From Cryphonectria parasitica EP155 (Eukaryota > Ascomycota > Sordariomycetes > Diaporthales > Cryphonectriaceae), in the NCBI RefSeq assembly GCF_011745365.1, contig NW_024468913.1, positions 2,790,001-2,854,000 of the forward strand: 64,000 nucleotides of DNA, given 5' to 3'. This document shows positions 34,185-47,369 of this stretch, piece after piece (positions within the stretch are counted from its first letter, which is position 1; each line of letters begins with the position of its first letter). The position numbers and the translations under genes are program-made. The notes beneath the pieces were generated by a model. That model had not been told where the DNA came from. It ran no database searches and was given only the letters and a program-made list of their open reading frames with translations.

Positions 34185-35652
34185 TTAAGGAATCACCAGC
34201 CCCTCGACCGCGTGCCTCGCTATCGCGATAATCTTCCTGCACTGTGGCTCCTGGCCGCCCCCGTCCCTCGGGACGCTGTAGTGCGCCGGCCGACCGCACA
34301 GCCCAGTCGGCGGGGCGAGACCGGCTTCAACCATGGCATCTATGTCGGCGTGCCTCCGGATGCTCTTCTCGTCCATCTGCGAGACGAGGTCACGGAGCCC
34401 CATCTGCCGGTACTCGAACCCGCCGGGTTTCGTATTCTTGCATTCGACGCCGTACACATCAATCTTGAGAAGGGCGCGCACGGTCAGGCGCCAGGTGGCG
34501 GGGCTCATGACCTGGTTCTCGTACAAGTCGGCGGTGGCGCAGCCAGTCTCGTGAAAGGCGGCCCACATACCGCCGTGCTCGGCCAGCGAGAAGCGTAAAT
34601 CAGTGTGCGTGGCGATGGCGCGGGTGGTCTCGGCGTCAACCATGGTCAGGATACGATGGTAGGCGTCCGCGATGGAAGGGATCAAGGCGCCCACGATCAT
34701 CATGTTCTGGAAGGTGGAGAGCGGGGCGACCATGGCCTTTTCCAACGGTGGCGAGCAGACCTGGCACTGGATAGTGTCGTGGGCGGCGCGAGCGGCACTG
34801 CGGGCCACACGCAACGCGGGCATGATCTCGGTCGGGAGGCGGCTGACGGAATCCAGAGCCAGGTAGAGATTGGCGAGGCACGAACAGGTCGGAGGCTGGA
34901 GCGAGTGGTCTGAGGAGGGTGGTAGAGTCGCGGCTGTGGATGCGTATGTGGATGAGAGCGCGGGGTCGATGGGATGGGGCTCGGGCGGTGTAGCCCCTTG
35001 GGACGAGAGGCTGGGGGTGTCGATGGACGATGGGACGGATGTGCTGTTCCCTCCTGCTGATGGTGGTGGTGGGTAGTGAGGGTCAAAGCTGATATCGAAA
35101 TCCCACATGGCTCGTTGAGCTGACAAGTCTGCTGGTGGTGGCCTACTCTCCTCCAAAGGCTCATTCGACACGAAATGAGGGCCTAACAGATCCAGAAGAC
35201 TCAAATCTGTCACGTCGGTGTCGAGGAGCGGGTCTATCATCGGATTCTGGTCGATAATGATTGGGCCAGCGTCCTCCATGGGGCCACTTTGGGCGGTGCA
35301 ACTCGGTATCATAACATCGTCGCCTTGTGTGGTGACGGGGATAGCAGGTGGCTCATTGACACTCTGGATGGTGGGCCGTTTTCTCGGTCTACCCATTGGT
35401 TTCTGTGCTGAGTAGTGGCAGATGATGCCCTCCCTCTTACACCTAGCACATCCATCTGCCTCTTTGGTACAGGCAAGCTTTCTGGCCCCTTTTGTTTGGT
35501 TAGACAGGTATATCCCTCTCTTCTTCTCGAGGTCTGACGGAGAATAGTCCACACGTACTGCACTCATCACATGCGCGGTGCTTGGCTGGAGCAGACCCGG
35601 ATCCGAATCCAGGCTCAGTGTCCTTCCAGACTGGCTTAGCTGATGGAGCCAT
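34185..35652 (-). CDS. Zn(2)-Cys(6) fungal transcription factor
   Basis: Spliced as complement(join(34185..35488, 35559..35652)), 465 residues. The zinc cluster is split by the intron: exon 1 gives ACDEC and exon 2 RARKLACTKEADGCARCKR. Together they form Cys28, 31, 38, 45, 48 and 55 in the exact C-x2-C-x6-C-x6-C-x2-C-x6-C spacing. It is followed by the common GRPRKR stretch. The acceptor AAAG|GGGCC was chosen because it restores this spacing. The middle part is acidic and Ser/Pro-rich, a possible activation region. The C-terminal half (from about CSCLANLYLALDSVSRLP) resembles the regulatory region seen in AflR-like factors. Target genes are unknown and no biosynthetic cluster is adjacent. Confidence 0.92.
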
Positions 35653-36541
35653 TGCTATCCAGAAGGAAATATAAAAAAGATGGGCCGAGTAGTCGTGCTG
35701 CTGATGCGTCGCCTAGACTGAGCAGACGTGTGAGGACTTGTCATGTGTGAGACATAGATCTTGGAGTTAGTGGTAAGAAGGAGAGACAAGGTGGTTTGAG
35801 GAACTGAGTTCTTGACTAAGCGATTTTGTTTTGGGAGACGCCTTTCTGTTGAGCTGAGTAACAGGTAGCGACTAGACCGGGAGGATTCGTGGCAGAAGGC
35901 GGCCTGGCCAGTGGCCCAGGTACCGATTCAGATACACTAGCCGCATTCGTATAATAAAGTATCACGAGTAGCTAGCTCATCGCTGCGGGCTTAAGGGTTT
36001 TAAATAGGAATCTATGAACCAGCACTGCATCAGGATGTTGTCCTAAGCCCGGAATTCCTAGGCACTGTCAGAGTCAGCTATGACAGACAGCAAAATATTG
36101 AGGATAATCATGCTCAGAGGAACTCGTGGCCCTGTGTTGAAATAATGGATCTCGACAAGACTTTATGATGTCCTCTACGGCATACCTAAGCACTGAGCAG
36201 AGATTAAGTATACAGGACTGTCAGGACAGGTGCAGCAGAGGGGGGCAGAAGCCATCAAGGTGCTCCGGGTGAGAAAATGTCAGGGTTGAATTCGGGCTGG
36301 GATACGTACCTCTAGGGCCCTTCCTCTGTGGGGTGCGGCCCTCCACTTGTCGATTATAGTGGGTACATACCTGAAGCCCATCGTTGCTACCACCGCCTTA
36401 CTGCCTTTCGTTAGTCAGAGATTCAGCGGCAGAAAAAAAAAAGTTATTGTAGCATACCTCGTAAATTTCTTAGACATATTCAATTTGGGAGAGGGCCCCC
36501 CAGCAAATTCCATGATACCCAAACTATTGGACGTTGCAAAG
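35653..36541. promoter_or_regulatory. Divergent promoter region of the zinc-cluster gene and ERB1
   Basis: About 890 bp between two divergent genes. The ERB1 frame is open upstream of its chosen ATG back to about 36347, but without an ATG except at 36512. Confidence 0.5.
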
Positions 36542-39115
36542 ATGAGATTACGGTCTGGAATCAAGACCCCGTCGGCGGAGGAGCCCAACAAGTCTGCCGC
36601 CATTTCGACAAACGGTGGCACTCTAGACCTTAGGCCCAAGCCTTCTCCTGGCAGACGCGGCCAACCAAACCCCGCAAAGCGCAGTTCTTCACCTAGGAAA
36701 CGCAAAGCTTCGCCTGTGCAGGCAGTCGAGGAGGGAGAGGAGTCGTCAGGGTCAGAAGGTGACAGTATCGGGTCCGACGACGAGATTGCCGAGCTCGAAG
36801 GAGCCCTGTCGGCTGGCGAGGACGACGATTCAGAAGCTGAAGACGCCGAGCCAGAGCACGATTCCGAAGACGGACTGGAAGACGGTAGGGATGACCACGC
36901 ATCTGACGACGACGATGAGCCAGAGGAGGACGATGCTCTACACAGCGATCATGTGCCGTCCGACGAAGACGAGTCCTCTCGCAAGATCCCATCGTTGAAG
37001 CCAGGTCAGGTGCCTGGACTTGATCCAGATGACCTGGACGATGGGGATGAGGACCTGCGAAACTATAGGGTCGAGACCGATGCCCTCGGCAACGAGAAGT
37101 ATGTCTATGACGAGATCGATCCCGTGTACGATTCCGACGACACGGACGCCAATGAGCCCGTCAATACCATTGGGAACATCAGCTTGAAGTTCTACGACTC
37201 CTTCCCACACATCGGCTACGACATCAACGGCAAGAAGATCATGCGTCCCGCCGCGGGCGAAGCTCTGGATGCCCTTCTCGACAGTATCGAGGTGCCTAAG
37301 GGGTGGACTGGCCTTACGGATCCTACGACCGGAAAGCCTCTGAAGCTCAGCCAGGACGAGCTGGAGCTCATCAAGAAGATCCAGATGAACGAGCTCCCCC
37401 AGGATGGGTTCGATCCATATCCCGTATGTGCTCTCCTGGCGTCAAGATGAAGTTTGCACAATAAAATTGCTAATGTACTCCAGGAAACTGTCGAATGGTT
37501 CACCAGCCATGAGGAGATCATGCCGCTGAGTGCGGCTCCCGAACCCAAGCGCCGATTCCTCCCCTCCAAGAACGAACAGAAACGCATCATGAAACTGGTC
37601 CGTGCCATCAGGGAGGGCAGAATATTACCATACAAGGAACCGGAGGAGCGTGAGAAGGAAGAGGACGAGCAGGATGAGGTCCACTACGATCTGTGGAAGG
37701 ACGAGCAGCCCAGAGACCCTCATGTCATGCACATCCCTGCGCCGAAACTCGCACCCCCCGGGTACGACCTCAGCTACAACCCGCCGCCAGAGTATCTACC
37801 GACCGAGGAGGAGAGGAAGGCCTGGGTAGAGCAGGACCCAGAGGATCGCGAGAAGGAATACCTGCCCAAGAAGTTCGACTCGTTACGAAAAGTGCCAGGA
37901 TACGACCTGTTCGTCAAGGAGCGGTTCGAGCGCAGCCTGGACCTGTACCTTGCCCCCCGTGTGCGGAAAAACAAGCTCAACATCGACCCCAGCTCGCTCC
38001 TCCCCAAACTGCCCAGACCCGAGGATCTCAAGCCTTTCCCAACCGTGTGCCAGACGATCTTCCGCGGCCACGAGGGTCGTGTGCGGAGTCTTGCGGTCGA
38101 TCCGAGCGGTTGCTGGCTGGCGACTGGTGGCGACGACGGTACAGCACGTGTGTGGGAGATCTTGACAGGGCGACAGGTTTGGAGTGTGAGGCTCAGCAGT
38201 GATGAGGCTGTGAATGTGGTCCGGTGGCGGCCGGCCAAGGATGCATTCATACTGGCTGCAGGTGCTGAGGAGGACATCTACCTGATGGTTCCTCCTATGG
38301 TGGATCCACAGATGGAGCAGACAAGCAGGGAGATCTTGGATGTAGGGTTTGGATATGCTGCTAGCGGCAAGGCTACCAACCCTGCCGTCGACAAGACCAA
38401 GGAGCCAGCGGCCAAGTGGGCACGGCCAGGCTCCAAGCTAGAGGACGAGGGAGTCCTGCTCAGGATTACTGTTCGGTCCGCGGTCAAGGGCATCAGCTGG
38501 CACAGACGCGGCGACCACTTCTGTACCGTCTCCCCCACGGGCCAGCGGAGCTCTGTTGCCATCCACACACTCTCGAAACACCTCACCCAGATCCCCTTCC
38601 GCAAACTGGCCGGCCTCGCACAAGCCGCCCACTTCCACCCGTCACGCCCCTTGTTCTTTGTGGCCACGCAGCGCATGATCCGCTGCTACGACCTGCAGAA
38701 GCTCGAGCTGGTCAAGGTGCTCCAGCCGGGCGCGCGGTGGATCTCATCCTTTGACATCCACCCCGGCGGAGACAATCTTCTCTGTGGCAGTTATGACAGG
38801 AGGCTTCTTTGGCACGACATGGAGCTGTCGATGCGACCATACAAGACGATGCGGTTCCACGCCAAGGCCATCCGCGCCGTCAGGTATCACAAGGACCTCC
38901 CGCTGTTTGCAGACGCCTCGGACGATGGCTCGCTGCAGATCTTCCACGGGAAGGTGGTGACCGATCTCATGGAGAACGCGACGATCGTGCCTCTCAAGAC
39001 GCTGAGTGGTCACAAGGTGGTCAGCTCGCTCGGTGTCATGGATGTTGACTGGCACCCCCGGGAGCCTTGGCTGTTCTCGGCCGGAAGTGATGGAACCGCA
39101 AGGCTGTGGATGTAG
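36542..39115 (+). CDS. erb1: Ribosome biogenesis protein ERB1 (BOP1 homologue)
   Basis: Spliced as join(36542..37423, 37484..39115), 837 residues. ERB1 works with NOP7 and YTM1 in the PeBoW complex, needed in the nucleolus for maturation of the 60S subunit and its rRNAs. The N-terminus is Lys/Arg-rich, then strongly acidic (repeated DDDE/SEDE stretches, about residues 70-150). The BOP1NT domain follows, with [54 protein letters not shown] and [38 protein letters not shown]-terminal WD40 repeats end in [12 protein letters not shown]. The single intron has GTATGT..TCCAG borders. The start is uncertain: the ATG at 36512 ([10 protein letters not shown]) is in frame but has a poorer context than 36542. 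Confidence 0.94.
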
Positions 39116-41794
39116 ATCATTTATTCCAAGATGTATCAAAAGGAATAGCAGCGAATAGTGAGAGAGATACCAATCGATAAAAGTCTAATGTTTGCCGCCC
39201 ATTTTTCGCTGTTGCTTTTCCTACGTGGTCCTTGGCAACTTCTCAAGGGGTACGTTGTTAACAATCGTCGTCGTCAGCTACGTCTTCGGTCACACGTCGT
39301 ATGAGGTGGAGACGGGTGAAGGCGCAGTAGCCTAAAAAAAATAAAATAATAGGTTTTCGCCCCCAAACAGCATTTCCAGCACTTTCACGTCACAGGCTGC
39401 AGAGAGCGTCTCATTTCTTGTTGCCTTACTTTGTAAGGTATCCAATTAAATGCTGCAGTTGAGTTGGGCATCAATTTGTTCAGCGGGCTGAGGGGGACGA
39501 CGTAGGGCGAAGTGCCTTTTTCTTTTTCTCTTTCTTGTCTTTCTCACGAGAGAGGGGGACAGAGAGGAAAGAGAATGATAATTTGATATGTGACATTCTT
39601 GAAACATAGACTTGGAATGGAGAAGGTGGTGAACGGGCGAGATCCTGTGAACGGTGACTGTGTAGTAAAAATAAGTGTTATATGTATATACATGTGCGTT
39701 TATATATTATTCTGATGGAGATGGTAGCCCTTCCAACGCAACCTTCAATCGATGAATGAAGCGAATGTCTGGACATGGGAAAAACCCATTTCGTATAACA
39801 CTATCGATCCCTCAACTGACGTACTGGAATATAAAAGTCTTTTCATCCATGCATCCGTCCATACAAAGTTCGACAGGGGAAGATAGGATGACTGTTTGCC
39901 AAATAACATATCAACTCCGGAATAAACGGATGCCAAGGCACAATGGGTTAGAAGTATTGAATACCATTCATTTCATCCAAGGGTGCTTTGAACTTGGGGA
40001 AGAGAAAGGAAGAGGGAAAAAAAGAATCCGCCTTTGCCGGTCATAAATCCTTCAGCATTGAAGAGCTGTCTCTCTGCACGAGTACTAATCCAGAGCTCCC
40101 CTCCCCCACCTCCTTCTTGAGACGTGTCCTTTTCCTCTTCGACGACGACGGCAAAGCCGGCTTCAGGTTTGATTCACACTCGCTCAGCTCAGATGGGTCG
40201 TGTCCGTGCATCATCATTCAACATCGTTCAACAAGACACGACACGACACGACACGAGAGGAAGGAAAGAACGGAAGGGGAAAAGGGCGGGGAGGAGGGTG
40301 AGGAAGGCGCGCAAGGAAGATGCTCACCCTTGCCACTAGCCAAAGCAGAGAAGGGCAATCTGGTTGGTCATAACGGCATAGTTTGCGGCAAATGAGAGCT
40401 GATGGATGAGTCAAAGTTTCTCGATGCAGACTACGTCCAATCAACTCTGTGTGGACAAGGGGATGGGGGAAAAGGATTTCTCTTGTCCCTCACCTGAGGA
40501 TCATGAAATGGCATGGCAGTCACCCCTCCTCCTTCTCGATTGTCCCCCCTCTCCCGAGATCTCTCCCGAGGTTCTTTGCTCCGAAAACACCCTCCCCCCC
40601 CCCTTCCTCCTCGACCACCCTGATCGATGTTAAAAGGGTGGGAGTGAGTATTTTTGATCGAGTCAAGAAAATCACCTTACAGGTTTGCGCGAGTCGAACA
40701 TGCCGAGCTTATTTATTTGTTCTTTCTATCCTTCTTCTTTCCCCCGTCTGCAGTTGCAATCCTAACATAGCACCATGGTATAAGTGCATGCAACATACAT
40801 CCGCTACGGATCAGCCGTCCAACTCCGATTAGTCCGAGCAACCCAAGGTGTGCGGGCGCATGGCTTGGCTAGGGAAAGCAGGTAATTATGCTAAGAAAGC
40901 GGTCCAAACCTAAGTACTTACCAGGTAGGGTAGGGCTTGTCTAGGCAACCGCTTTTTTCCTTTTCCCTACGACCCTAAAGATCAAGGCAAAGGAACGTCT
41001 GTTGGATGGGTCGTGTTCAATTTTTGCCAACTTTTTTTTTTTGCTGATATTGCTGAGTAGTCTGGTGTGTGTGCGTGTGTGTGGCAACTACTTGGGTGAT
41101 AAATAGCGAGTATAGGAGTTGCCGGGAATAATTAATCCGCGAGAAATCTTGGGAGGCGCAGCAGCAGTCTTCACTACTCTCTTTGACTAATCATATTCAA
41201 GGGTTGAGTATCGATTTTTCAGCAAACCACCCGAGAGGCGAACTCTCCACCGAGCGCCCTGAAAGGAACAACAAAAGGAGGGAGAGAAAAGGAAACGAAG
41301 GGGGGGGGGGGGCGGCTGCTGTGATGTTGAAGCCTCATACGCTCGGGTGCTGTGACTCGTTTTGTTGTTCTGTGCCTGTAGGGCTGTAGTGATTTTTGGT
41401 TGGGATTTTTTGAGTTGATGTCGGCCAATTAATTCCAAACATTAGGCTTTTTGCATGAGGCTCCACACGACAGAAGGTGTGGTTTGTCGACGTTGTCATC
41501 AGGTGCACACGATCTTGCTTTTCTTGCTGTGCTACGATACGCATGGTATACTTATGCCTTAGTTTGCAAAATTTCTTTTGTGCACACAGGGGTGACTCAA
41601 ATCTTGCCGCTCACCGACTGTCTCCCCCCTTTTCCCTCCCTCTCTTCCTATTCCTCCTCTCCTTCCTCTCCTTTTGCTCACTCTCTCTCTCTCTCTCTGC
41701 TCACTCTCTAAACTCCTTCCTCCCCCCCCCCTTCTCCCTGTGTGTGTCTGCTTTCTCTGTCTCTCTCTCTCCCAGACTCATCTTCTCTGTCCGG
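39116..41794. other. Gene-free convergent spacer
   Basis: About 2.7 kb between the 3' ends of ERB1 and the SGNH hydrolase gene, long for a convergent spacer. It holds G/C runs (40594-40603, 41300-41312, 41722-41731), a CT-rich tract (41580-41780), an exact TAAGTACTTA palindrome at 40911 and a short ACACG repeat near 40235. No convincing ORF. Confidence 0.5.
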
Positions 41795-43197
41795 CTATAT
41801 TCTTTCTTCCACCCCGTTTTGGTACTTATCGAACAGGCTCAGGTCAAATGCCTCGGCCATGAGCGTGTATCCCAGCTCGTTTGGATGAAGGTGGTCACCC
41901 GAATCATATTCTGGGTTGATAATACTGACGTTGGCCGGGTCCCGAATCACCGCGTCGAAGTCCACGACCGCATCGTACCGCCCAGACTCTCGAATCCACT
42001 TGTTCACCCGCTGCCTTGTCGCCTCGCGGTTCGGGTCGCTGTATGCCTGTCCCTCGCCCCCGAACGGCGTGATGGTTGCTCCGAACATGGGGATGTTCTT
42101 GGCGTGTACCATGGAGATCATCTGATCAAATGCCGAAATCAGCCTGTCGCCCACATTGGCCTGGCTGGCCGCGTCCGTCCCCGCCGTGCCGATGTCGTTG
42201 ACGCCCTCGAACACCATGGCGTACGTCACGCCAGACTGCGCCAGCACGTCCCTGTCCACCCGCCCCAGGGCGTTGGGTCCGTTGCCGTCGTAGAGCACGC
42301 GGTTCCCGCCGGCCGCCTGGTTGATCACCGCGATGTTCTTCTGCACAGCCGTGGCGTTGGGCGCCTGGAGCCTGCGCAGGACATTATCTGGCCACCGGTC
42401 GTTTTCGTTGTTGTCGCTCTCGCGCCCGTCCGTGATGGAGTCACCGATGATGGAGATGGCACGTGTCCCGAGTGACGTGGGCAGATAGCCCTCGACCGCT
42501 GAGATAAAGTACCAGTGCTGGCTCGTCTGGGTCGCGTTGAGGGTCGCCACATCAGCCAGGGCGGTCACGTTGCCAGGGGAATAGTACGAGTTGGTCCGAG
42601 ACCCCGGGTGGCCTGTGATGAGATTGGTGGTCTGTCCTGTCGCGAGGTACATGCTGATCGTGAGGATCTCCTGCGCCGTGGCCGGGTATTGGATGGGGTC
42701 TGAGATCGCGCGGGCGCCGTCCGGGATCGTGATGTTGGTCAGGCCGCCCGACCAAGTCACCTGTGCTAGGGACTCGGGCTTGATGGCCGACGTCCCTGCC
42801 GAGCCGTTCAGAGGCACAGCCAGGGTGGCCGACGAGATGGGCAGGTCCGAGCCGCCAAAGGCGTTGGAGATGACCAGACGGATCGTGGGCGCCGACTGCG
42901 TGATGAAGATGGTCTGCCGCAGCGAGGCATTCTGAAAAACGATGCCAGATTCGTTCTGGGGGGGACTGGTCAGCTCCCTGTGGCCAGCTGAGGACAGGAC
43001 CAGGGCAGGCAGGGCGGATCGACCAAACTCACGAAAGGAGGCGGCGGCATGTTTGTGTACTCGACCAGCTGTGGCATGGAGCCCCAAATGTCGACCCAGT
43101 GGCTCTTCGGGCTCGAGCTGCGTTGCGCGCCCTCTACAGCCCGTGCCTGGAGGGCGACGAGAGTCGCCAGCGCGGTCTTGAAGATTGAACCAACCAT
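41795..43197 (-). CDS. Secreted SGNH/GDSL-type hydrolase
   Basis: Spliced as complement(join(41795..42955, 43033..43197)), 441 residues. Signal peptide MVGSIFKTALATLVALQARA. A beta-rich N-terminal part (SHWVDIWGSMPQLVEY, IRLVISNAFGGSDLP) precedes the SGNH catalytic domain. Block I is IIGDSITDG with Ser228, block II is GGNR with Gly272, block III is EGVNDIG with Asn308, and block V is DHLHPNELGY with Asp409 and His412. All four catalytic blocks are present, so an active esterase or lipase is likely, perhaps acting on acetylated cell-wall sugars or other esters; the substrate is not readable. The intron (GTGAGT..CCCAG) joins PPPPF to NESGIVFQ, a junction normal for this family. Many N-glycosylation sites fit secretion. 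Confidence 0.92.
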
Positions 43198-44709
43198 CGT
43201 GAGCTTTGACGATCAACAGCACCAGACCTCGAACACAGCCAAGAACTCACAACAGGTGCCACAATTTATCGAGGGAAGCCAAGGCTAGCAAGAGTCACAC
43301 TCCTCCGGGTGAGTGATGCATTTTATATGCACGCCGGAACCCAAATGGCGGGCCGGCCCATTCATCCTAGGTTCCTGGATTAAAGGTCAGCTGGTCGGCT
43401 TATTCGGCATGACGGAAAAAAAAAAACAAGGCCAAAAGAGAAAGGAAAAGAAGAAAAAAGCAAACCAAAAAGCCGCTTTCATGGATTGCAATATCAGGCT
43501 AATTTGCAGTTCAAGAAGAGGCTAATGCGAATGGCGGGAAAAAGAACGGGCGAAGTGACGATATCGTGGTACACCGCTTTGCGGGGAAGACGAGATGGGG
43601 GCGAGCAGGGGATCCCATCTCTGTCACCGCGATCCGAGCCAGGGGCGGGCCTGGGGTTGCATGGAGAAACTTGGCTTTTCTCGTGCTCCCGCTCCCTGCA
43701 GCCCCAACGCAACACAACCTGGAAACATCTCCCGGCCTGACGTCTGCGCACCCAAATCTTGCGTGACTAGTAACCAAAGGTAACGCATACAAGGTTGGGC
43801 ATTCGAATTGCGCTTCGTCGCATCTTAACACACCAACTTCGGCAACATGAGACGATGACGACGATGCTGAATCCTGTTGGGCAGTGGGGTGGTTGAAAGC
43901 AAAATGTGTCATCGATTTTTTTGGGGGGTTTTTGGTTTTAATGTAAGTACAGGTATGGTAAGCTGGCCGGGTCCGATCCAAGTCCCCATGGTCATTTCAC
44001 ATTGTCATCCCCCTCTCCTATTATCATCGAATATGCTGGACATAAGCGCTGGCACTTGTCTCCTTTTTGTCTTTCTTGATTTTGTGCTACCGGCCCCAAG
44101 TCTATCATCCATTGTGAAGGAGATGATAAAGAACAACGATGAGGATAGTGATGTGGGAGCAGTCGTGTGTCGACTTCTTCAATAGTCCGAATCCGACGAT
44201 TCTTGATGATATCCCTCCTCTCCGTCGGCGATCATATGATCGCCTATGATTGGAGAAGCCAATAACAATGATGGATAACAACGAGAACAAGTGTTTGGGG
44301 TTGATGATGGGGCCGAGGGCACAGCCCTCATGCTGTCCCTCGTCAAGATCAAAACAAAGATGGGGTAAAATACAGAGAATGAAGGAAAGGTGGGAAGGAG
44401 AAAGAAAAAGAAAGAACAAAAAGAGGCAAAGCCAGTAGGGAAGAATGCAGGATTACCAGCTTCCCTGTAGAGAACGTGCTCTTGGCTGAAGGAAAATAAG
44501 ACATTTGACGCAACAGTTCGAACAAAGGGTGGGGGTACCAAGCCGCCACACGCATGACCTCGCAGCTGGTGAAGAAGGAAATGTCTGCCACACAGCCGCA
44601 CCTTCGCAGTGTGGACATCACATCGCCAGGATGGAGGCTATGCCAGGGACGCACAAGCGCTTGCGTGCAGCAGTGCAGGCCAATGGCCATGGTGTCCTGC
44701 TTGCTCCTT
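43198..44709. other. Spacer upstream of the SGNH gene
   Basis: About 1.5 kb. Contains the SGNH promoter and AT/purine-rich tracts (about 43410-43475). No convincing gene. Confidence 0.5.
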
Positions 44710-45336
44710 CTATGCAGAGCGATAGCGGCTCCCACGGGAAGGATGCGACACCTGGTCGACGTGGACCCAGCTGCCGTGCGAGGCAGCGCCCCGCGAGCGC
44801 CGGGTACGACGATGGCTGTCATGGGTCAACGCGCCATGATGCTCGACGAATTCAATCGCCGGCTGCTCCTCACGACCACCGAAGCGATGCCCAGTGAGGG
44901 TGGGAGGCATCCAGCCCCGGCGCATGTCGCCGAACTGCTCGACTCCGGCAAGGGTAGCCGCCGTCAGGGGGCGGGATGCCAATTCTTGTTCGGTGCGGCG
45001 CTCAGGGTCTTGCAGACCACCCATCGAGTGGTTAATAGCATGGACGGCCCACGCAGGAAAGGCGGGCTGCTGCTGGCCGCTCATATCGACGGTTCCCTCT
45101 TCAGTGGCATCTTGATTGATGTCGATGTTGGCAGGGTAGTGCCCCGAATACTCGAAGGCCAGGGTAGCACCACCTCCGGTGTGGTTTGTCGCTTGTCCCG
45201 CTGCACCGTTGTAGTGCGCATATGGGAGCATCGTCCCCTGCGCAGGGGCCCTCGTGACCACCACGTAGCCTTCGTGGTCGGTCTCGGTCTGCAACCGGAC
45301 CACTGGCGTGTTGTGAGAGGGGAAAAGATTGGACAT
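44710..45336 (-). CDS. Doubtful unknown ORF of 208 residues
   Basis: Opens with the ATG at 45336 in a fair context (CACGATG). The predicted protein is Gln/His/Gly-rich in the middle and basic at the end (HRRTRRSRGAASHGS), without signal peptide, membrane span or known domain. A 284-codon frame exists on the opposite strand (44554-45408) but looks less protein-like. The minus frame is preferred because its composition (TETDHEGYVVVTRAP, FEYSGHYPANIDINQDATEEG) is plausible. It may be a true hypothetical gene or chance. Confidence 0.4.
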   Translation of the reverse strand: MSNLFPSHNTPVVRLQTETDHEGYVVVTRAPAQGTMLPYAHYNGAAGQATNHTGGGATLAFEYSGHYPANIDINQDATEEGTVDMSGQQQPAFPAWAVHAINHSMGGLQDPERRTEQELASRPLTAATLAGVEQFGDMRRGWMPPTLTGHRFGGREEQPAIEFVEHHGALTHDSHRRTRRSRGAASHGSWVHVDQVSHPSRGSRYRSA

Positions 45337-47269
45337 CGTGTCTGGCGAAGGAGGAAGGTTGTGACGAGTTGCACTGGGCCCACGGTCGTCGTTAGTCCTA
45401 GGTGCTAGGATAGGAGAAGCTTAAGTGGACTGCAGACTTACATGGTTGGGGAGATAGGCGGGCTCTGTTGATCAAGACACTTGGCCCGGATGGTGTTGAC
45501 TGCTGCACGGGGGCCAACAGAAGGGCCGTGGTCTGGGCTGTGGCTCTGTGGGGTTGGACGTACGGGTGACGAAGAAAGGAAGAAGTCAAGATAGAAAGAG
45601 GTGAAGATGAAGAAGATGAAGAAAGGAATGAAGGAGAAGATGGAAAGAAAGGAAAGAAACGATGTTCCCGGGGGGAAGAGACATCACTCTTTTATAATTT
45701 TTTCCAGATCCCCCAGAAGAAGAGCTGATGGACGAGGTGAATGTCGAGCGGGTCGAGCACACCTACCGTTTGGCCTACGCCTTTGGTCTGGAAGGTTTGG
45801 ACACACCGCACCAAGACTGAGAGAAGGGGCGGGTAACTGGTACCAAGAGACACCCTCTTTCTGCGGCAAAGTGGATGCTGCTTCATGAGGCTAGCTCCCT
45901 CGTTTCTGTTCATCGTCGGCAAGGCAAATATTCTGCCAGGGGACCCCTTGAGGGTGACTGGACATACGTGTCGTGGCTTCGTTGAAAGTGTCAAGGTCAA
46001 GTTGTGTGACGCTGGCACGGCCGGGCTCGGCCCACTTCGACGGGTAGCAGGCAAGGAGGGAATGTGCCCCAGGAGCAGGCAAGAAGGAAATGTACCCCAG
46101 AAGCACGCAAGTTGCAGGAGGTCAGGCCTTAGCTCGGCAACGAACATGAATCCCAGTCCCTGTCCAGCACTAGGTAGTCGGATTCGCTGTGCTGGCCGCG
46201 CACTATGTCGAGAGATGGACGGATGGGCGGCGGAAAAGTCGAGAACCGCGAACCGTTTTAGAACCGTGAACCGTTTTGGGAGAAGGAGCAGAAGAGGAGT
46301 GGAGCCAGGCCGGCCAAGATTGCGGTAGGTACCACCATAGTATGGAGGCCCGGCAGTCGAAGTACCTGCACTGTACTATGTAGTACCGCTGCGTACTATG
46401 ACACCCCCGACAACCTCCGCGCGCTTCTGAAGACAAGCTTATCTGAGCTTGTGATTCTGGCGTGTGGCCCTTGGAAGATACGGTGAAGAAGGAGAAGTGC
46501 GCGTGGACACTACACGCACCAGAAGTGCAACGCTTACCGCATCTGCTCGTGGTCGCCTTGTTTCGAGTTTCAATCGCGCTGACTCTATTCTCGAACTCTT
46601 TCGTCCCGGATCAGTCGAGAAAATTATTTCTTGCTGAGGAGTCCTTGGTTTGGGATTGGACAGATTATCTGTCGCTGCTGTCAGTGGCAGCCACAACGCT
46701 CAGGGTGTATGTAACTGGGCCCTCAGGCGCGCAGTCAGGCTGTGGCCCGAGAGTTTGTCGCACCTGAAACTTGAACTAGTTGTGTCTCGAGAGCACAACG
46801 CGGGCGCCGTGTTGCGGTGTGCTGTATGAGGTGGCAAAGTCTTTTCTATCGACAGAACCCCCAACTTCTCTGATGAAATGGATTGTTCCGGGTTGCCGTA
46901 TTCATGTTACCATTGCAGGCGGATCACCTCCATCAGGGCTGGGCCGCGAGTCCAGGGCACCTTGTCGAGACTCGGGTCGAGTTCCATGGGATCTGTTCAC
47001 CTGAATACTATAAGTTTGGCAATAGCCTAACGTCATCTCGGAAGGGCCCATGAGGAGCCTGCAAAGAGATCTCCTCGCCCATCTCTACAGGGCTGACAGC
47101 CGGTACTCAACCGGCCAACCAGTTTCCAGCAAGCGACTCACATCATCCGCAACGTGGCCGATCCTGCGCTCGATATCAATGTTCTCACATCAGCTTTGCC
47201 GATGGGATATGATGGGGATGTGTGAAACAGGCTGGCAAGAGAGAAGATGCTTGAAAGGCAGGTCGTGCC

Positions 47270-47369
47270 GGGCCCGTGTACGCCGTCTGGCACTGATTAA
47301 AGTTTCCTCCGACGCTGACGGGCCCGTGTACGCCGTCGGGCACTGATTAAAGTTTCCCCCGACGCTGAC
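47270..47369 (+). repeat. 50-bp tandem duplication, two copies
   Basis: Units at 47270-47319 and 47320-47369 differ at two positions (CGTCTGG against CGTCGGG, and TTCCTCC against TTCCCCC). Each contains GGCCCGTGTACGCCGTC and CACTGATTAAAG. Non-coding location. Confidence 0.9.

Noticed and set aside
44554..45408. Plus-strand frame of 284 codons
   Set aside because: Overlaps the minus-strand ORF at 44710-45336. Composition is random-like (long Arg/Val/Leu stretches) and no promoter or splice structure supports it.
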